NCBI GenBank assembly: GCA_016714765.1 | Contig: JADKCF010000009.1 | Span: 3,539-67,538 of the forward strand | Length of the DNA: 64,000 bases | Direction of reading: 5' to 3' | DNA from: Saprospiraceae bacterium | GTDB lineage: Bacteria; Bacteroidota; Bacteroidia; Chitinophagales; Saprospiraceae | In this document: piece after piece, positions 17,323 through 28,902 of the stretch | Position numbering within the stretch: position 1 is the stretch's first letter | How the letters are laid out: each line of letters begins with the position of its first letter | Position numbers and translations under genes: made by a program | Notes under the pieces: generated by a model | The model's input: the letters and a program-made list of their open reading frames with translations, nothing else | The model's database searches: none | What the model was told of the DNA's origin: nothing

Positions 17323-17413
17323 GAGGTCCGAAACCAGTGACTTTGGTATACTTTTTTCTTCTTAAATAAATGTCAGAGATTATCTGAAAAAAAATGTCAT
17401 TCAAAAAGTTTTT

Positions 17414-20400
17414 ATGGATGTAAGAAATATCATCTCTTTATTGGTTTTATTCATCACAAGTCACCTTGCTACCAGTCAGGTGACTGCAGCTTTTGTTTTT
17501 GATAAAAGTGAAGGCTGCGGTTCGCTTGCTGTGACTTTTACTGATCAATCCACTTCTGTCGGTGGCACCATCAATGATTGGAAATGGGACCTTGGCGGAG
17601 TAATATCCACTAAGCAAAACCCGGGTATTATTTTTACCACTCCCGGGCAATTTACCATCTGCCTTACTGTACGAACGACAACCGGGGCAACATCCACCAT
17701 CTGTAAAGATAAAATTATAAAAATTTACGAAAACCCCGTTGCAAATTTTACAGTCGACGCACAGACAGGCTGCCTTCCTGTACAAACCACATTTCAGGAT
17801 CTTTCTACCAGTAAAAACGGTGCCATCAGCATTTGGGTTTGGGATGTAGGTGGAAGCACCAATCTACTCACAACCTCTGACTCTTCCCAAATCATTCGTA
17901 CAACTTATACCACAGCAGGTAATTATTCTGCCACGTTGTCAATAACGGATGAAAAAGGATGTAAGTCTACTATTAACAAACCCAATTTGATTCAAGTGAC
18001 TGCTCTGCCAGAGGTAAAATTGGATTACACTCTTTTAAACTCCTGCAATCTACCGTGGGACATCGTTTATACTAATCTCAATCTTGACCCTGATGCGAAG
18101 TATTCATGGGATTTCGGTAATGGCCAAAAACATGTCGGACCCATTCCGCCCGCAGTAAAATACCAGGAATCAAAAGCATATACTGTAAAGGTCTTTGTAG
18201 AAAAAGGACCTTGTTCTGATACTTTGTTTTTTGAAAACATTGTCAATACAGAACGAAAAACCGATTTTTATTTTAAGCAAGATGGCTTGTGTGCCGGTCA
18301 AATCATAGAACTTATTGATTCATCTAACTATACGGGTGATAGCCTTGTCTGGGATTTTGGCGATGGTTTCATCTCAAGGGACAAAAAACCTGTACATCAA
18401 TATGCAACAGCAGGCTGCTACACTATCAAACTTAAAAAATATCTGGGCCCATGTCTTCAGGAAATATCCAAGCCATGTGTAAATATTTTACCTGCACCCA
18501 ATATTGCATTTAATATAAAAAATGCATTTTCCTGTGTTATTCCAGTTAAAGTCGAGTTTGAGGCAAGTTCACAGACTCAGGGCACCTTTGAGTGGCATGT
18601 GAAGGGTATGGATTTAGACACAGTTTTTTTAGGTACAAACCATGATTTGACGATCACCGAGTATGGAAACTACCTGACAGATTTGGCATTCAGGAGCGTG
18701 GATGGTTGCAAAGTAGACATAAAAAACGAACCATTAGAAATTAACCAATTTGAAATAGAACTCAACACCTTTGGTCCGGATGGGTGTGTACCATTCAATG
18801 TACCGCTGAAAAACAGTGTCTCCAGCAATATCCCTATTTCGGAATGGTCATGGCAAGTCGGCAATCCCGTGATTTTTACATCCCTGGATTCCAACGCAGT
18901 ATTTTCAGTCATTGACACCGGGACTTGGGATCTCCGCCTGATAGCGAAAAATATTTTTGGATGTGTAGACACTGTAACCAAACCCAGATACATACAAGGT
19001 GGGAGACCACCTCAGGTCAATTTTTCTGCCAGTCCCCTACAGGGCTGTATAATGGATGGGCGGCAGTTTACAAGTCAGACGAGTGCCTTTGCTGATGAAT
19101 GGTTATGGACATACAATGATACCACATTTTTTTCAGAAGAAAAAGATCCTCTGTTTAGCTTTCCTGATATCGGAGTATTTGATATCACGTTGACAGCATC
19201 ACATCATGGTTGTGCCAGAAAATTTGAAATTGAGGATTATATTACAGTTTTCAAACCCAAATCAGCTTTTGCAGTGGACTATTCCTGTACTGACCCCTAC
19301 ACTATCGCCATCACCAATCAATCTGTAGGCGCAGACAGCCTGTATTGGGTAATAAAACTTTCAGAAACGGTCACTGACACTATCAGAGATTCCCTTCTCA
19401 CCACATATACTTTTCCTGAACGAGGACTATATTTCCTGACCCACTACGCCAAAAATTTTAATTCTGGTTGCGAACACATCCTTACAGACTCCATCTTCAT
19501 AGTAGATTTGAGTGCATCATACACGCTGGATACTATTCGTGGCTGTGCTCCTTTGGAGGTTAATCTTTCCTCCACAGTAAGAGATGCTGTTTCCAGCGAA
19601 TTTCTTCCCGGTCAATTTTCTATTACAGACCCAACCGGAGATAATGCCACAGTAATATTTAATGAAGGTGGCACTATTCAAGGCCCAAAACTGGTAGTAA
19701 CTGACAGACATGGGTGCCGCGACACCTTCCAGACACAAACACCTGTTGAGGTCAGTAAGATCAATGCCAGGATCGATGCACCGGATGTAATCTGTATACC
19801 TGGAAGTGCAACATTGTTTGATGGAAGTTCTTATGGGGTAGCAGCCATTACATCCCGTACCTGGTATTTTTCTCATCAGGACCAAAGAGATACCATTTTA
19901 TCTCCTCAGTTTAACATTTCTGACGAAGGTATTTATTTTGCTACGCTCTCATTAAAAGATAGCTGGGGTTGTTCAGACTCTGTTACCAGAGAAGTGAAGG
20001 CAGTCAAGCTTATTCCGGCATTTAGCGCTGATACTTTGTCGTGTACCGACAAAGCGGTAAGATTTAAAATAGACGCCGATCCTACCTTTCTCAATAAGTT
20101 TCAATGGGATTTCGGTGATGGAAGCGGTTCAACTGAAAAAAATCCACTTCATTTCTTCGAGACCGAGGGAAGTTTTGATGTATGTGCTGAGTTGTTTGAT
20201 GTAAGGGGATGTTCTAAAAAATTATGTCAGGAAAAACTTGTCGTCATCAAAAATCCCATTGCAGCATTTGACGGTGATCCGCTCACCGGACCCTGTCCTC
20301 CACTTCTATCAAACTTCAAAAATTACAGTACGAATGCCACGAGGTTTACATGGAATTTTGGTGATAACAGTGGCTTGTCTTACAATAATCTACCTTCTCA

Positions 20401-22981
20401 TGTGTACAATCAGCCGGGAAACTATGATGTCACTCTGTATGCCGAAATGATACCCGGTTGTGTAGACACACTGCATAAAATTGATTTTATCCGCTTGTTG
20501 GGCCCTAGTGCCAATATGAATTATTCATTATCCGGCAATTGCCTGCCTCTGGATATCACACTCTCTGTGTTGTCTGACAAGCCTTATGAATATATTTGGG
20601 ATTATGGAGACGGAAAAATATTTTCAGTTCCGGACAAAAATACAGAGCACTCTACCACCTACCGATACGAAGAAACCGGAAAATTTGTACCAAAATTATT
20701 GGTCTCTGACGAAAACGGATGCTCCAGAACCTTTACCATTGACCCCATAGAGGTAAATGATATTCAGTCTTCATTTACTTTTCCACCCGACCCGTTATGC
20801 GGTCTCCCTGTCCATATTGAGATTAATAATCAAACAACGGCTACCTCACCTGCACTCCATTATTTTTGGAACATAACCGGGTCTGCAACTTATGCAAGCA
20901 CAGACAAAAATCCAGTGTTTGATATCGATAACTTTGGTAAATTTGATATTTCGTTGATTTCCATTCTGCCCAATTGCATCGATACCCTAATCAAAGATTC
21001 TGTGCTCTTTGTAAGCCCCATTCCTAAAGCCGATTTTGACATCCGGTCTTCCATTTTATGCAATAATTATCCACTTGAAATCGAAAACTTATCTACAATC
21101 TCTACAGGCAGTATTTCGTCATATTTATGGAAACTGGACAATGTGGTAACATCTCCCAATGTCAACTTCAATCCAAAATTTAACACCCCAGGAACCCACA
21201 GTATCCAACTAAAGGTTAGTACAGAGAATGGATGTGCTGATTCCATTACCCGATCTATAACATTATTACCAAATACCCTGATAACGTTGACTGAAGATAA
21301 GACTATTTGTCTTGGTGATAGTACCGACCTGATGGCCATGATAGTTTCATCTGATAATAATTATCTGTTTAAATGGAATAATCACCCGACAATAATGTGT
21401 CCAGAATGTAAAACCAACAATGTAAAACCTGATAAAACAACAGTTTATTATCTGGAAACCTTGTCATCTGCAGGATGTGTTAACAAAGATTCTGTCATCA
21501 TCACTGTGTTGCCCATAGCCGGTCCTCAACTCAAGTTGTCATCAGATACAATTGTATGCGAAAAAGGATCTGCCACAATAAAAATTCTCAATTTCAATCC
21601 CCTGTTTGTCTACAAATGGGATGAAAAGGATGCCGGACTGGATTGTTATACCGATTGTAGTACAGTCAGGGCTACTCCGGACGAAGATACCTATTATAGT
21701 ATCTTGGTAAGTAACGCCTTCGGATGTCTGAAAGAAGATTCTATCCTTGTACGAGTCGAAAAAAATATAGCTGACTTTTTATTGAGTGATAAAACAATAT
21801 GTGAAGGTCAGTCTACTGAATTATCAGTCACCGGGGGCAATAATCCTGTTTGGTCAGCGCATCCTTCATTGAGTTGCAGTCAATGTCTGACACCTACAGC
21901 TCACCCTTCCCAAAGTCAATATTATACGGTGACAGTGACCTCTGATGCGGGATGCAGATACAAAGATTCTATATGGGTAGAATTGATTTCCGTTTCCAGT
22001 ATTGACGCAGGCAGTGATGCACTCATCTGCAAAGGTGAAACAATATCCCTTGTCGGAAAAGGTTCAGGGGGGATTTTCTGGACGTCTGATGCGTCTATTG
22101 ATAATCCCCAGTCGCTAAATATTTCGTCCAGACCAGATCAATCAACAACATATATACTCACTGCTACGAATGATGAGTGTGTACTCCATGATACTTTATA
22201 TGTCAAGGTCATTTTAAAAACGGATGTTTTCGCCATTGGAGACACCATCTGTCCCGGACAACAAGCCATAGTGAAAGCTAACGGTAACGCAGACACATTT
22301 GTATGGTATGAAAACAAATTAAAGGTTGGGACAGGGGACACGCTAGTAATCAGGCCGGAATCTAGCCTATTTATAGATGTTATAGGTTCGAAAGGACTCT
22401 GCCTCCCTGATACTGCTACCATCTCCGTACTTGTATACCCTGAGATAGATTATCATCTGATAGAAGACAGTTATAAACTTTTTATCAATAGTAAGATTAA
22501 AGTCCTAGCAGGATATAATCCAGATGCTGATTACACTTATAAATGGACTCCTACGTCCGGATTGAGTTGCAATGATTGTCCACAGCCTGAGATTCAGGAC
22601 ATAAGTCAGTCAGGGCAATATACTGTAAGCATATCTGATCATTTCGGTTGTATGTTGGACGCAAATCTTTATGTAAGCCTAACCAATGAATGCAGTAAAA
22701 ATGGTTTTTATATACCCAATATTTTCACACCATATAACAGAGATGGAAAAAACGACACTTTCAAAGTATATGCTGAACAAGAAGCAGAATTTATAAGCAT
22801 CTCCATTTTTGACAGATGGGGTGAAAAAGTCTTTACGTCAGCGGACATCAATGAAAAATGGGACGGCTTATATAAAGGTAATGAACTCGCACATGGTGTC
22901 TATGTTTATATCATTACAGCAAGATGTGATAAAACCAATGAAATTTTTAATTTTGCAGGGGATATTACCATCATTGAATAA
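17414..22981 (+). CDS. Giant PKD-repeat surface protein with type IX (type B) C-terminal sorting domain
   Basis: 1855 residues. Signal peptide (about 1-21), then at least thirteen PKD-like beta-sandwich units recognisable by W.FGDG or its variants (WDFGDGF, WDFGDGSG, WNFGDNSG, WDYGDGK) each preceded by a Cys-containing start (GCxP). From about residue 1280 five Ig-like units follow, each opening with (I/V)C.G...L and ending near a Tyr/Thr-rich strand; three contain a CxxC pair (CPEC, CYTDC, CSQC). The last 90 residues (YIPNIFTPYNRDGKND, DRWGEKVF, WDGLYKGNELAHGVYVY) are the gliding-motility C-terminal domain, a type IX secretion signal. It is a probable surface adhesin or filament. The SGNH hydrolase follows after 18 bp, likely in one transcript. 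Confidence 0.9.
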   Translation: MDVRNIISLLVLFITSHLATSQVTAAFVFDKSEGCGSLAVTFTDQSTSVGGTINDWKWDLGGVISTKQNPGIIFTTPGQFTICLTVRTTTGATSTICKDKIIKIYENPVANFTVDAQTGCLPVQTTFQDLSTSKNGAISIWVWDVGGSTNLLTTSDSSQIIRTTYTTAGNYSATLSITDEKGCKSTINKPNLIQVTALPEVKLDYTLLNSCNLPWDIVYTNLNLDPDAKYSWDFGNGQKHVGPIPPAVKYQESKAYTVKVFVEKGPCSDTLFFENIVNTERKTDFYFKQDGLCAGQIIELIDSSNYTGDSLVWDFGDGFISRDKKPVHQYATAGCYTIKLKKYLGPCLQEISKPCVNILPAPNIAFNIKNAFSCVIPVKVEFEASSQTQGTFEWHVKGMDLDTVFLGTNHDLTITEYGNYLTDLAFRSVDGCKVDIKNEPLEINQFEIELNTFGPDGCVPFNVPLKNSVSSNIPISEWSWQVGNPVIFTSLDSNAVFSVIDTGTWDLRLIAKNIFGCVDTVTKPRYIQGGRPPQVNFSASPLQGCIMDGRQFTSQTSAFADEWLWTYNDTTFFSEEKDPLFSFPDIGVFDITLTASHHGCARKFEIEDYITVFKPKSAFAVDYSCTDPYTIAITNQSVGADSLYWVIKLSETVTDTIRDSLLTTYTFPERGLYFLTHYAKNFNSGCEHILTDSIFIVDLSASYTLDTIRGCAPLEVNLSSTVRDAVSSEFLPGQFSITDPTGDNATVIFNEGGTIQGPKLVVTDRHGCRDTFQTQTPVEVSKINARIDAPDVICIPGSATLFDGSSYGVAAITSRTWYFSHQDQRDTILSPQFNISDEGIYFATLSLKDSWGCSDSVTREVKAVKLIPAFSADTLSCTDKAVRFKIDADPTFLNKFQWDFGDGSGSTEKNPLHFFETEGSFDVCAELFDVRGCSKKLCQEKLVVIKNPIAAFDGDPLTGPCPPLLSNFKNYSTNATRFTWNFGDNSGLSYNNLPSHVYNQPGNYDVTLYAEMIPGCVDTLHKIDFIRLLGPSANMNYSLSGNCLPLDITLSVLSDKPYEYIWDYGDGKIFSVPDKNTEHSTTYRYEETGKFVPKLLVSDENGCSRTFTIDPIEVNDIQSSFTFPPDPLCGLPVHIEINNQTTATSPALHYFWNITGSATYASTDKNPVFDIDNFGKFDISLISILPNCIDTLIKDSVLFVSPIPKADFDIRSSILCNNYPLEIENLSTISTGSISSYLWKLDNVVTSPNVNFNPKFNTPGTHSIQLKVSTENGCADSITRSITLLPNTLITLTEDKTICLGDSTDLMAMIVSSDNNYLFKWNNHPTIMCPECKTNNVKPDKTTVYYLETLSSAGCVNKDSVIITVLPIAGPQLKLSSDTIVCEKGSATIKILNFNPLFVYKWDEKDAGLDCYTDCSTVRATPDEDTYYSILVSNAFGCLKEDSILVRVEKNIADFLLSDKTICEGQSTELSVTGGNNPVWSAHPSLSCSQCLTPTAHPSQSQYYTVTVTSDAGCRYKDSIWVELISVSSIDAGSDALICKGETISLVGKGSGGIFWTSDASIDNPQSLNISSRPDQSTTYILTATNDECVLHDTLYVKVILKTDVFAIGDTICPGQQAIVKANGNADTFVWYENKLKVGTGDTLVIRPESSLFIDVIGSKGLCLPDTATISVLVYPEIDYHLIEDSYKLFINSKIKVLAGYNPDADYTYKWTPTSGLSCNDCPQPEIQDISQSGQYTVSISDHFGCMLDANLYVSLTNECSKNGFYIPNIFTPYNRDGKNDTFKVYAEQEAEFISISIFDRWGEKVFTSADINEKWDGLYKGNELAHGVYVYIITARCDKTNEIFNFAGDITIIE

Positions 22982-22999
22982 TTAATTAAAAAACCGGAT

Positions 23000-23668
23000 A
23001 TGCTACCTTATGTCTTCGTTTTGGCCCTGATGACCACAGTATTTGAATCCAACAACACGAAACCAAAAAGGATTCTTTTTTTTGGAGATTCCATCACGGA
23101 GATGGGTGTAAAGGAAAAAGGATATATATCTCTTATGAATGAAAAGCTCAATAAAAAAGGGTTGGAACAAAAATATCAGCTAATAGGCTCAGGTATTGGT
23201 GGTAATAAAGTGTATGATCTATTTTTCAGAATGGAACTTGACGTTCTGGCTCAGCAACCCGATATTGTGGTAATTTGGATAGGAATAAATGATGTATGGC
23301 ATAAAAGTATGTTTGGCACCGGGACTGATCTTCATAAATTTGAAACTATGTATGCAGACATTATACAAAGGTTACAGAAAAAAGGCATAAAAGTGTATTG
23401 TTGTACCCCTGGTTGCATAGGAGAAAAAACGGATTTTTCCAATTCGCAAGATGGTGATCTGAATGAATTTTCCAAAGTAATCCGTAAAACTGTCGTTTTA
23501 AATAAGGCAGACATCATTGATTTCAGAAAAACCTTTCAGGAGCATAACCTCAGAAATAACAAAGACAATCTTACCCAGGGCATCCTTACTTATGATGGCG
23601 TCCATTTAAATGATGCCGGCAATCAGCTGGTAGCAGATATAATGTGGGATACACTGATAGAAAATTGA
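23000..23668 (+). CDS. SGNH/GDSL-type esterase
   Basis: 222 residues with all four blocks: FFGDSITE (Ser nucleophile, about residue 31), GIGGNKV (oxyanion Gly), WIGINDVW (Asn) and DGVHLNDAG (Asp/His). This is the SGNH family of lipases and carbohydrate esterases. A weak N-terminal signal may export it. The start at 23000 follows the PKD gene by 18 bp, so it may modify a surface glycan or the PKD protein; the substrate is unknown. Confidence 0.87.
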   Translation: MLPYVFVLALMTTVFESNNTKPKRILFFGDSITEMGVKEKGYISLMNEKLNKKGLEQKYQLIGSGIGGNKVYDLFFRMELDVLAQQPDIVVIWIGINDVWHKSMFGTGTDLHKFETMYADIIQRLQKKGIKVYCCTPGCIGEKTDFSNSQDGDLNEFSKVIRKTVVLNKADIIDFRKTFQEHNLRNNKDNLTQGILTYDGVHLNDAGNQLVADIMWDTLIEN

Positions 23669-23717
23669 ATGTACTTATGGACTGCCTCTATGTATAAACC
23701 CGGCTTCAACCAGCAAC

Positions 23718-25672
23718 TCATTTATTTTGTTGTAGGATCACAAAGTGATAGGGTTTGAGTACAATATATTCATTATCAAGGCCGACTTCATACTCATTAC
23801 CTGTCCACAAATCCAAAAGTAACTGTCCGTGTATGCAGCCTTGTTCCCTAAGTGCAAACCATGTCAGATATGCATCACTGTCTGAAAAATTGAAAATACA
23901 GAATATCGATTGGTGTTGGTCGTATCTCACATAACCAGCTATATGTATATTGTGCAGAGACATCCAATTGATGTTACCGTAATCACCAAATACAGCATGA
24001 GATTTTCTGATATTGATGAGCAATTTTGTTCCCGCAAAAACCTGATATTCATTGGTACCTTTTCTTTTCCTTTTTTCATTTTTTTTCCAGTCAATAACCG
24101 GGCGATGCATCCATCTATTGTCATAATTTTTACCGGAATCATTCATAAAAGAGTAATCATTGGTATAAGCACATTCATCACCATAAAAAAGCATGGGAAT
24201 ACCGCCCAGCAAGATACTATGTGCCTGCATCAAAAGAATTTTATTGATAGCTTCTTCTGTCACATGATTCAGCTTTTGCAGGATCCCATATTCCAGACCA
24301 CATAGTGATGCCAGAGTGCCACTGATTCGCGCATCATTTGTCTTAGGATTGACGCCAAATAAGGCTCCTTTAGATGTAGAACCCCTGAAATTCCCTGAAT
24401 AATAATTTTTTAAAACGTGCGGTGCTCATAGGGATTAAACCCTGCTAACTGTATCATAATATCTTCATAACCAAGGCCTATATCGTCATGACACCTCGTA
24501 TAAGTAATCCATGTAGCTCCATAAGGCTTCTGAAGGATATCGTTCTGAGCTGCCAGCATCACTCTGACATCTCCTGTAGCCAGAGCATCCCATTGTAAAG
24601 CCATATGAGTAGCATTATAGGCCACATCACATTCCCTGCCTTTATATCTTCCTGTTCCAAAATATTTCATGATTTCTTTAGGTGCAACAATTGCTTCACC
24701 GAGCAATGCCATACCAGGAGTAGCTACTTGTACACAATGTTTGATCAGCTGAAGGAGGGTATGAGCCTGAGGCAGATTCTGACATGTGGTACCTACTTCT
24801 TTCCATATGAATGCCGGTGCATCTATTCGAAGTATGTCCACTCCGAGATTGGCATAAAAAAAGATATTATCCAGCATTTCGGCAAAAACTACCGGATTAG
24901 TATAGTTTAAATCCCATTGATAGTCATTAAACACTGTCATCACCCATTTGCCTGATGCTTTGTCATAAGTGAAGCTGCCTGGTGAGCTATCAGGAAAAAT
25001 ATCAGGCATAGTCCGCTCCATGATATCAGGCATGTGACGGTCATCATACATATAAAAAAAGTCCTGATAGTGTTTGTCTCCAGAAGATGCTTTTTGAGCC
25101 CATTCATGATGATGTGAAGTATGATTGAGTACAATGTCCAGCATGAGATACATGCCTTTACTTTTCAATTTATCATCCAGAGACCTGAGGTCATCTATTG
25201 TCCCAAATCGGGGGTCGACATTTCTGAAATCTGATACTGCATATCCTCCGTCACTTTCTCCTTCAGGGCTTTGCATTACAGGCATGAGATGTAGAAAGTT
25301 AATACCCAACTCTTCGAAATAACTTAAATGACTTTCAAGGTCTTTAATGGTGCCACAAAACCTGTCAATATAAAGACTCATCCCGGCGATCTGATTACTC
25401 AGATACCAGGGACCATCCAAAGATTTGTGATGATCCAGTTTTTTCAACACTTCAGATCTGCTTTTATATGCCTGAAAAATAATATCCAGCAAAGACGAAA
25501 AAACGACATCACTGTCAGAGCGATGTCCGTATATCTGATGATACAGCTCATAAATTGTGGAGATATTAGCAGAAAATCTGAATAAAAAAGCTCCGTCCAA
25601 GCCATCCAGATGATAATAACTATTCTCTTTAAATTTTTCGGTCAACAGTCTGTGCATCTGAGCTTGATACAT
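23718..25672 (-). pseudogene. ams: Amylosucrase (GH13 subfamily 4), split by one frameshift
   Basis: Amylosucrase moves the glucose of sucrose onto a growing alpha-1,4-glucan and frees fructose. N-terminal part (residues 1-420) has the catalytic residues Asp284 (DILRIDAPAF, nucleophile), Glu326 (LLGEAI, acid/base) and Asp396 (TRCHDDIG), close to the numbering of the Neisseria enzyme; HRTF ends this part. The rest continues in another frame (LKNYYSGNFRGS... then MLFYGDE). Adding one T to the T4 run at 24412-24415 rejoins them into 651 residues. Amylosucrase versus sucrose phosphorylase or other GH13 is judged from the N-terminal helical domain and the length. It is the last gene of the glp operon, one base after the fructokinase. 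Confidence 0.8.
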
Positions 25673-25673
25673 A

Positions 25674-26620
25674 CTATAAAAATATTTGGTTATTTAAGTG
25701 TTTAAAGGCTTCCATTGCCCCCATATATTCGCAGGTTCTTGCCCCTGCTTTATTGGCATTAAAAATAATATTTTGCCATTGATCAAAATCCAGTGAAAGG
25801 ATGTCATTTTTACCAGAGATACAGAGCTGGTGCAACACTGCTCCTACAAATGCGTCTCCAGCACCGGTTGTATCCACAGGAGTAATCTGTATACTCGGGA
25901 TCGTAACTGTCTTATCATAATACCTGAATGCAGTTCCATTACCTCCTAATGTCACCGCAAATGCGCTTCCGTTCTTGCTTGAGAGATTCGATACTATCAT
26001 CCAGATTTTCAGTTTGTGTTAGCAGCATTGCTTCTTCGTCACTTACCTTGAAAAAATCACATTGTCCAATAAAATACCAACAATGTTTTTTAAAATCTTC
26101 AACACTATTTTTAAATAACAGGTGCCGATAATTAGGATCAAAACTCACAAATTTTCCGTGTGCTTTAGCCATTTCCAATAGAAAATAGTAGGTTCTCTAA
26201 TGTGGCCCTTCCAAAAGCTTGCAGAACCAAAATGAATGACATCATACGTACTGATATCAAATTCCTCCATTTCTGATTTGCACAGTGATTCGTCAGCCCC
26301 GCGGCTAAATATAAAATCTCTTTCACCATTTTCATCAAAGAAACATATGCCACAGTCGTAAATCTATGTTTGTCTCTGAACATCCATCGGGTTCCTACTC
26401 CAAAGGAATTCATCTCAGCTACCAGTTGATCGCCAAAAGGATCATTGCCTACTTTAGCCATCAGGTCTACCTGACTACCTAATGCAGCTATGGCGGCAGC
26501 GACGTTAGTAGGTGCACCACCTGTTTTTTTAAGAAAATGACTGCCCTCTGATAATGTCATTCCCTTATCTGTGCAGATCATGTCTATGAGTGCCTCTCCG
26601 ACACAAAATACCTTTTTCAT
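25674..26620 (-). pseudogene. Fructokinase-like PfkB family sugar kinase, broken in three places
   Basis: PfkB/ribokinase-type kinase of about 315 residues once repaired. N-terminal GEALIDMI and TGGAPTNVAAA (sugar-binding GG motif) and C-terminal VDTTGAGDAFVGA (catalytic Asp and anion hole) are in place. Frame breaks lie near 26335 (a G lost, giving FDENGERDFIF when restored), 26182-26185 (T5 read as T4) and in 25960-26000. In this place it most likely phosphorylates the fructose released by the amylosucrase encoded directly after it. All three lesions are small indels of the kind also seen in essential genes of this window. Confidence 0.75.
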
Positions 26621-26653
26621 TTTTCCAATTTAAAAAATGCGAATATATGATTA

Positions 26654-27359
26654 CTATTGCAATAATAAGTAAATGACCGCTGCTAAAACACCTCCTGCCA
26701 ATGGACCTATAATCGGAATCCAGCTATAAGACCAATCGCTGTCTCCTTTGTACTTCAGAGGCAAAACTGCGTGCATAAGCCTGGGGCCCAGATCTCTGGC
26801 AGGATTGATAGCATATCCGGTAGGTCCACCTAGACTCAATCCAATGCCCAATACCAGCAAAGATACTGGCAGGGCATCCATTGCTCCTAACGAAGCAGAC
26901 GGTGCTGCCATCAGTAAAACCCCTAGTACTAATACTAAAGTGCCTATCAGTTCAGTCATCAGATTTTGCAGTCTATTCCTTATAGCAGGTGCTGTACAAA
27001 AAGTAGCATGTATCGAGGAAGTCTCTAAGGTGATATCATAATGACCCTTATATGTCAGCCAGACCAATAATTGTCCTACCATAGCACCCGTCAGTTGTGC
27101 TATTATGTATGATGGTAACAAGTGCCAATCCATTTTACCTGCAACTGCCAGGCCAGGCTGACTGCAGGATTAAGATGTGCACCGCTTGCTGATGCAGAAA
27201 TGAAAACGCCTGTAAATACTGCCATAGCCCATCCAAAAGCGATGACTATCCAACCACTGTTGTGCCCTTTAGTCTGGTTCAGTACAACATTGGCCACTCT
27301 CCGTTGCCCAGTAAGATTAAAAACATGGTGCCTGTAAATTCACCTATGAATGCTGACAT
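26654..27359 (-). pseudogene. glpF: Glycerol facilitator (aquaglyceroporin), broken by two frameshifts
   Basis: MIP family channel of about 235 residues after repair (706 bases plus two). Begins MSAFIGEFTGT. Both channel motifs are seen: HLNPAVS in the first half and INPARDLGPR in the second; the Asp after NPAR marks glycerol channels rather than water-only ones. Breaks lie at 27292-27304 (after LLGNG) and 27150-27158 (after NPAVSL). It imports glycerol for GlpK. The start is 10 bp after the glpD stop. Confidence 0.8.
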
Positions 27360-27369
27360 AAATTTAGTT

Positions 27370-28902
27370 TTATAAAGTGGGTAAATATTGTTTTGCTAAT
27401 AGACTGAATTGGGTTAGCTGGTTCTGATACCACACCTCATCTTTGCCCAATTCCAGCTGAATCAACCTACACGTCCTTGGTGCAGCACTGAGAGCTGCCT
27501 CCACATCCAGAAAGAGTAGTCTGATACGCCGAGCCAAAACATCTTCTAAGGTAGAAGCCATTTGATGCCGCACAGCGTAAACCACATCAGCCTCAGTAAA
27601 ATCGTACTCCGGATGAATCTGTGGAGATGTAGAAAAAGTGTGGTCGTTATTATGGGTCCAAAGTTTAATGCGTTTCGTTTTACATCTTCTAAATGGAAGT
27701 CCGCCAGTCCTCATTGCTTTATTGACAACGTCTCTTGCCATTTTGCGATAAGTAGTCCATTTGCCACCAGTCACAGTTACTAATCCTGATTCTGATACAA
27801 CTATAGTGTGGTCTCTGACAAGATCAGCTGTGGACTGTATGTCTTTCATTTTAACAAGCGGTCTGAGCCCTGTAAAAACAGATTTAATATCTGCTTTGGT
27901 GAGATGATGATTTGTATACCTGTTAAAATTATCCAAAACAAATTTTATTTCATCTTCTGAAGCCATTGGCTCCTCGGTGATGGTTTGGGTTTTCGTATCT
28001 GTAGTCCCAATAACTACTTTGTCATGCCATGGAACAGCAAAAAGTATCCTCCCATCAGTTGTTTTAGGGATAAGTAAAGCATCTTCTGCTGTGTAATGCC
28101 TCCTATCTACTACAATATGTATTCCTTGCGAAGGCGTGACAATATTATGATGTAATCTATTGTCTTTTTTCATAAGCTCATCAGCAAACACACCTGTTGC
28201 ATTGATGACAACTTTTGAAGTTACTGTTACCACCTGATCCTGCAGTTTATCTCTGAGATGTATTCCGGTGATAGTTCCGTTTTTATAAATAAATTCTTCG
28301 GCTGAAAGATGATTAATCACTGTAGCGCCTCTGGAAATAGCAGTTTTTACCAGCGAAATACAAATCTGGCTGTCGTCAAACTGACCGTCAAAATACTGAA
28401 TTCCGCCCTTAAGTGACGTGCGATTTATCTCCAGTATAAGCGATATCACTGTTGCTTTATTCAGAAATCTGGTCTTCCCAATACTGAATTTGCCTGATAG
28501 AAAGTCATAAAGCATAAGGCCAAAGCCATAATAGATGTATTGCCACCAGGTGTATGTGGGCAGTATAAATGGAATTTTCTTGGTTGCCAAACGTGCATTT
28601 TTCAGTAAGAACCAACGTTCATGCAAAGCACTTTTTACCATATTGAAGTTTCCTTGTTCAAGGTACCTGACTCCACCATGGATCAGTTTGGTAGATCTGC
28701 TCGAAGTGCCTTTCGAAAAATCAGTCTTTTCGACACACAAAGTCTTAAATCCCCTGGAAGCTGCATCGAGGGCAGCACCGAGGCCAGTTGCTCCACCACC
28801 TATGATCACAATATCCCATACCGGTGTTTCATTTAAGGCCAACCATTGTTTTTCTCTGTTCACGGTGTTATTGTGGCTGAGAGGTAATAGAAATCGATGC
28901 AT
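27370..28902 (-). CDS. glpD: Glycerol-3-phosphate dehydrogenase, FAD-dependent
   Basis: About 510 residues from the chosen start. GlpD oxidises glycerol 3-phosphate to dihydroxyacetone phosphate and passes electrons to quinones at the membrane. The FAD-binding motif IVIIGGGATGLGAALDAASRG is near the N-terminus, then STKLIHGGVRYLEQ (family signature), ATGVFADEL, and GGKWTTYRKMA (C-terminal FAD signature). The frame runs up to 28953, but the ATG at 28902 (MHRF) fits the family better and overlaps the glpK end by 35 bp. It is the only gene of the five-gene operon without an indel. Confidence 0.92.
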   Translation of the reverse strand: MHRFLLPLSHNNTVNREKQWLALNETPVWDIVIIGGGATGLGAALDAASRGFKTLCVEKTDFSKGTSSRSTKLIHGGVRYLEQGNFNMVKSALHERWFLLKNARLATKKIPFILPTYTWWQYIYYGFGLMLYDFLSGKFSIGKTRFLNKATVISLILEINRTSLKGGIQYFDGQFDDSQICISLVKTAISRGATVINHLSAEEFIYKNGTITGIHLRDKLQDQVVTVTSKVVINATGVFADELMKKDNRLHHNIVTPSQGIHIVVDRRHYTAEDALLIPKTTDGRILFAVPWHDKVVIGTTDTKTQTITEEPMASEDEIKFVLDNFNRYTNHHLTKADIKSVFTGLRPLVKMKDIQSTADLVRDHTIVVSESGLVTVTGGKWTTYRKMARDVVNKAMRTGGLPFRRCKTKRIKLWTHNNDHTFSTSPQIHPEYDFTEADVVYAVRHQMASTLEDVLARRIRLLFLDVEAALSAAPRTCRLIQLELGKDEVWYQNQLTQFSLLAKQYLPTL

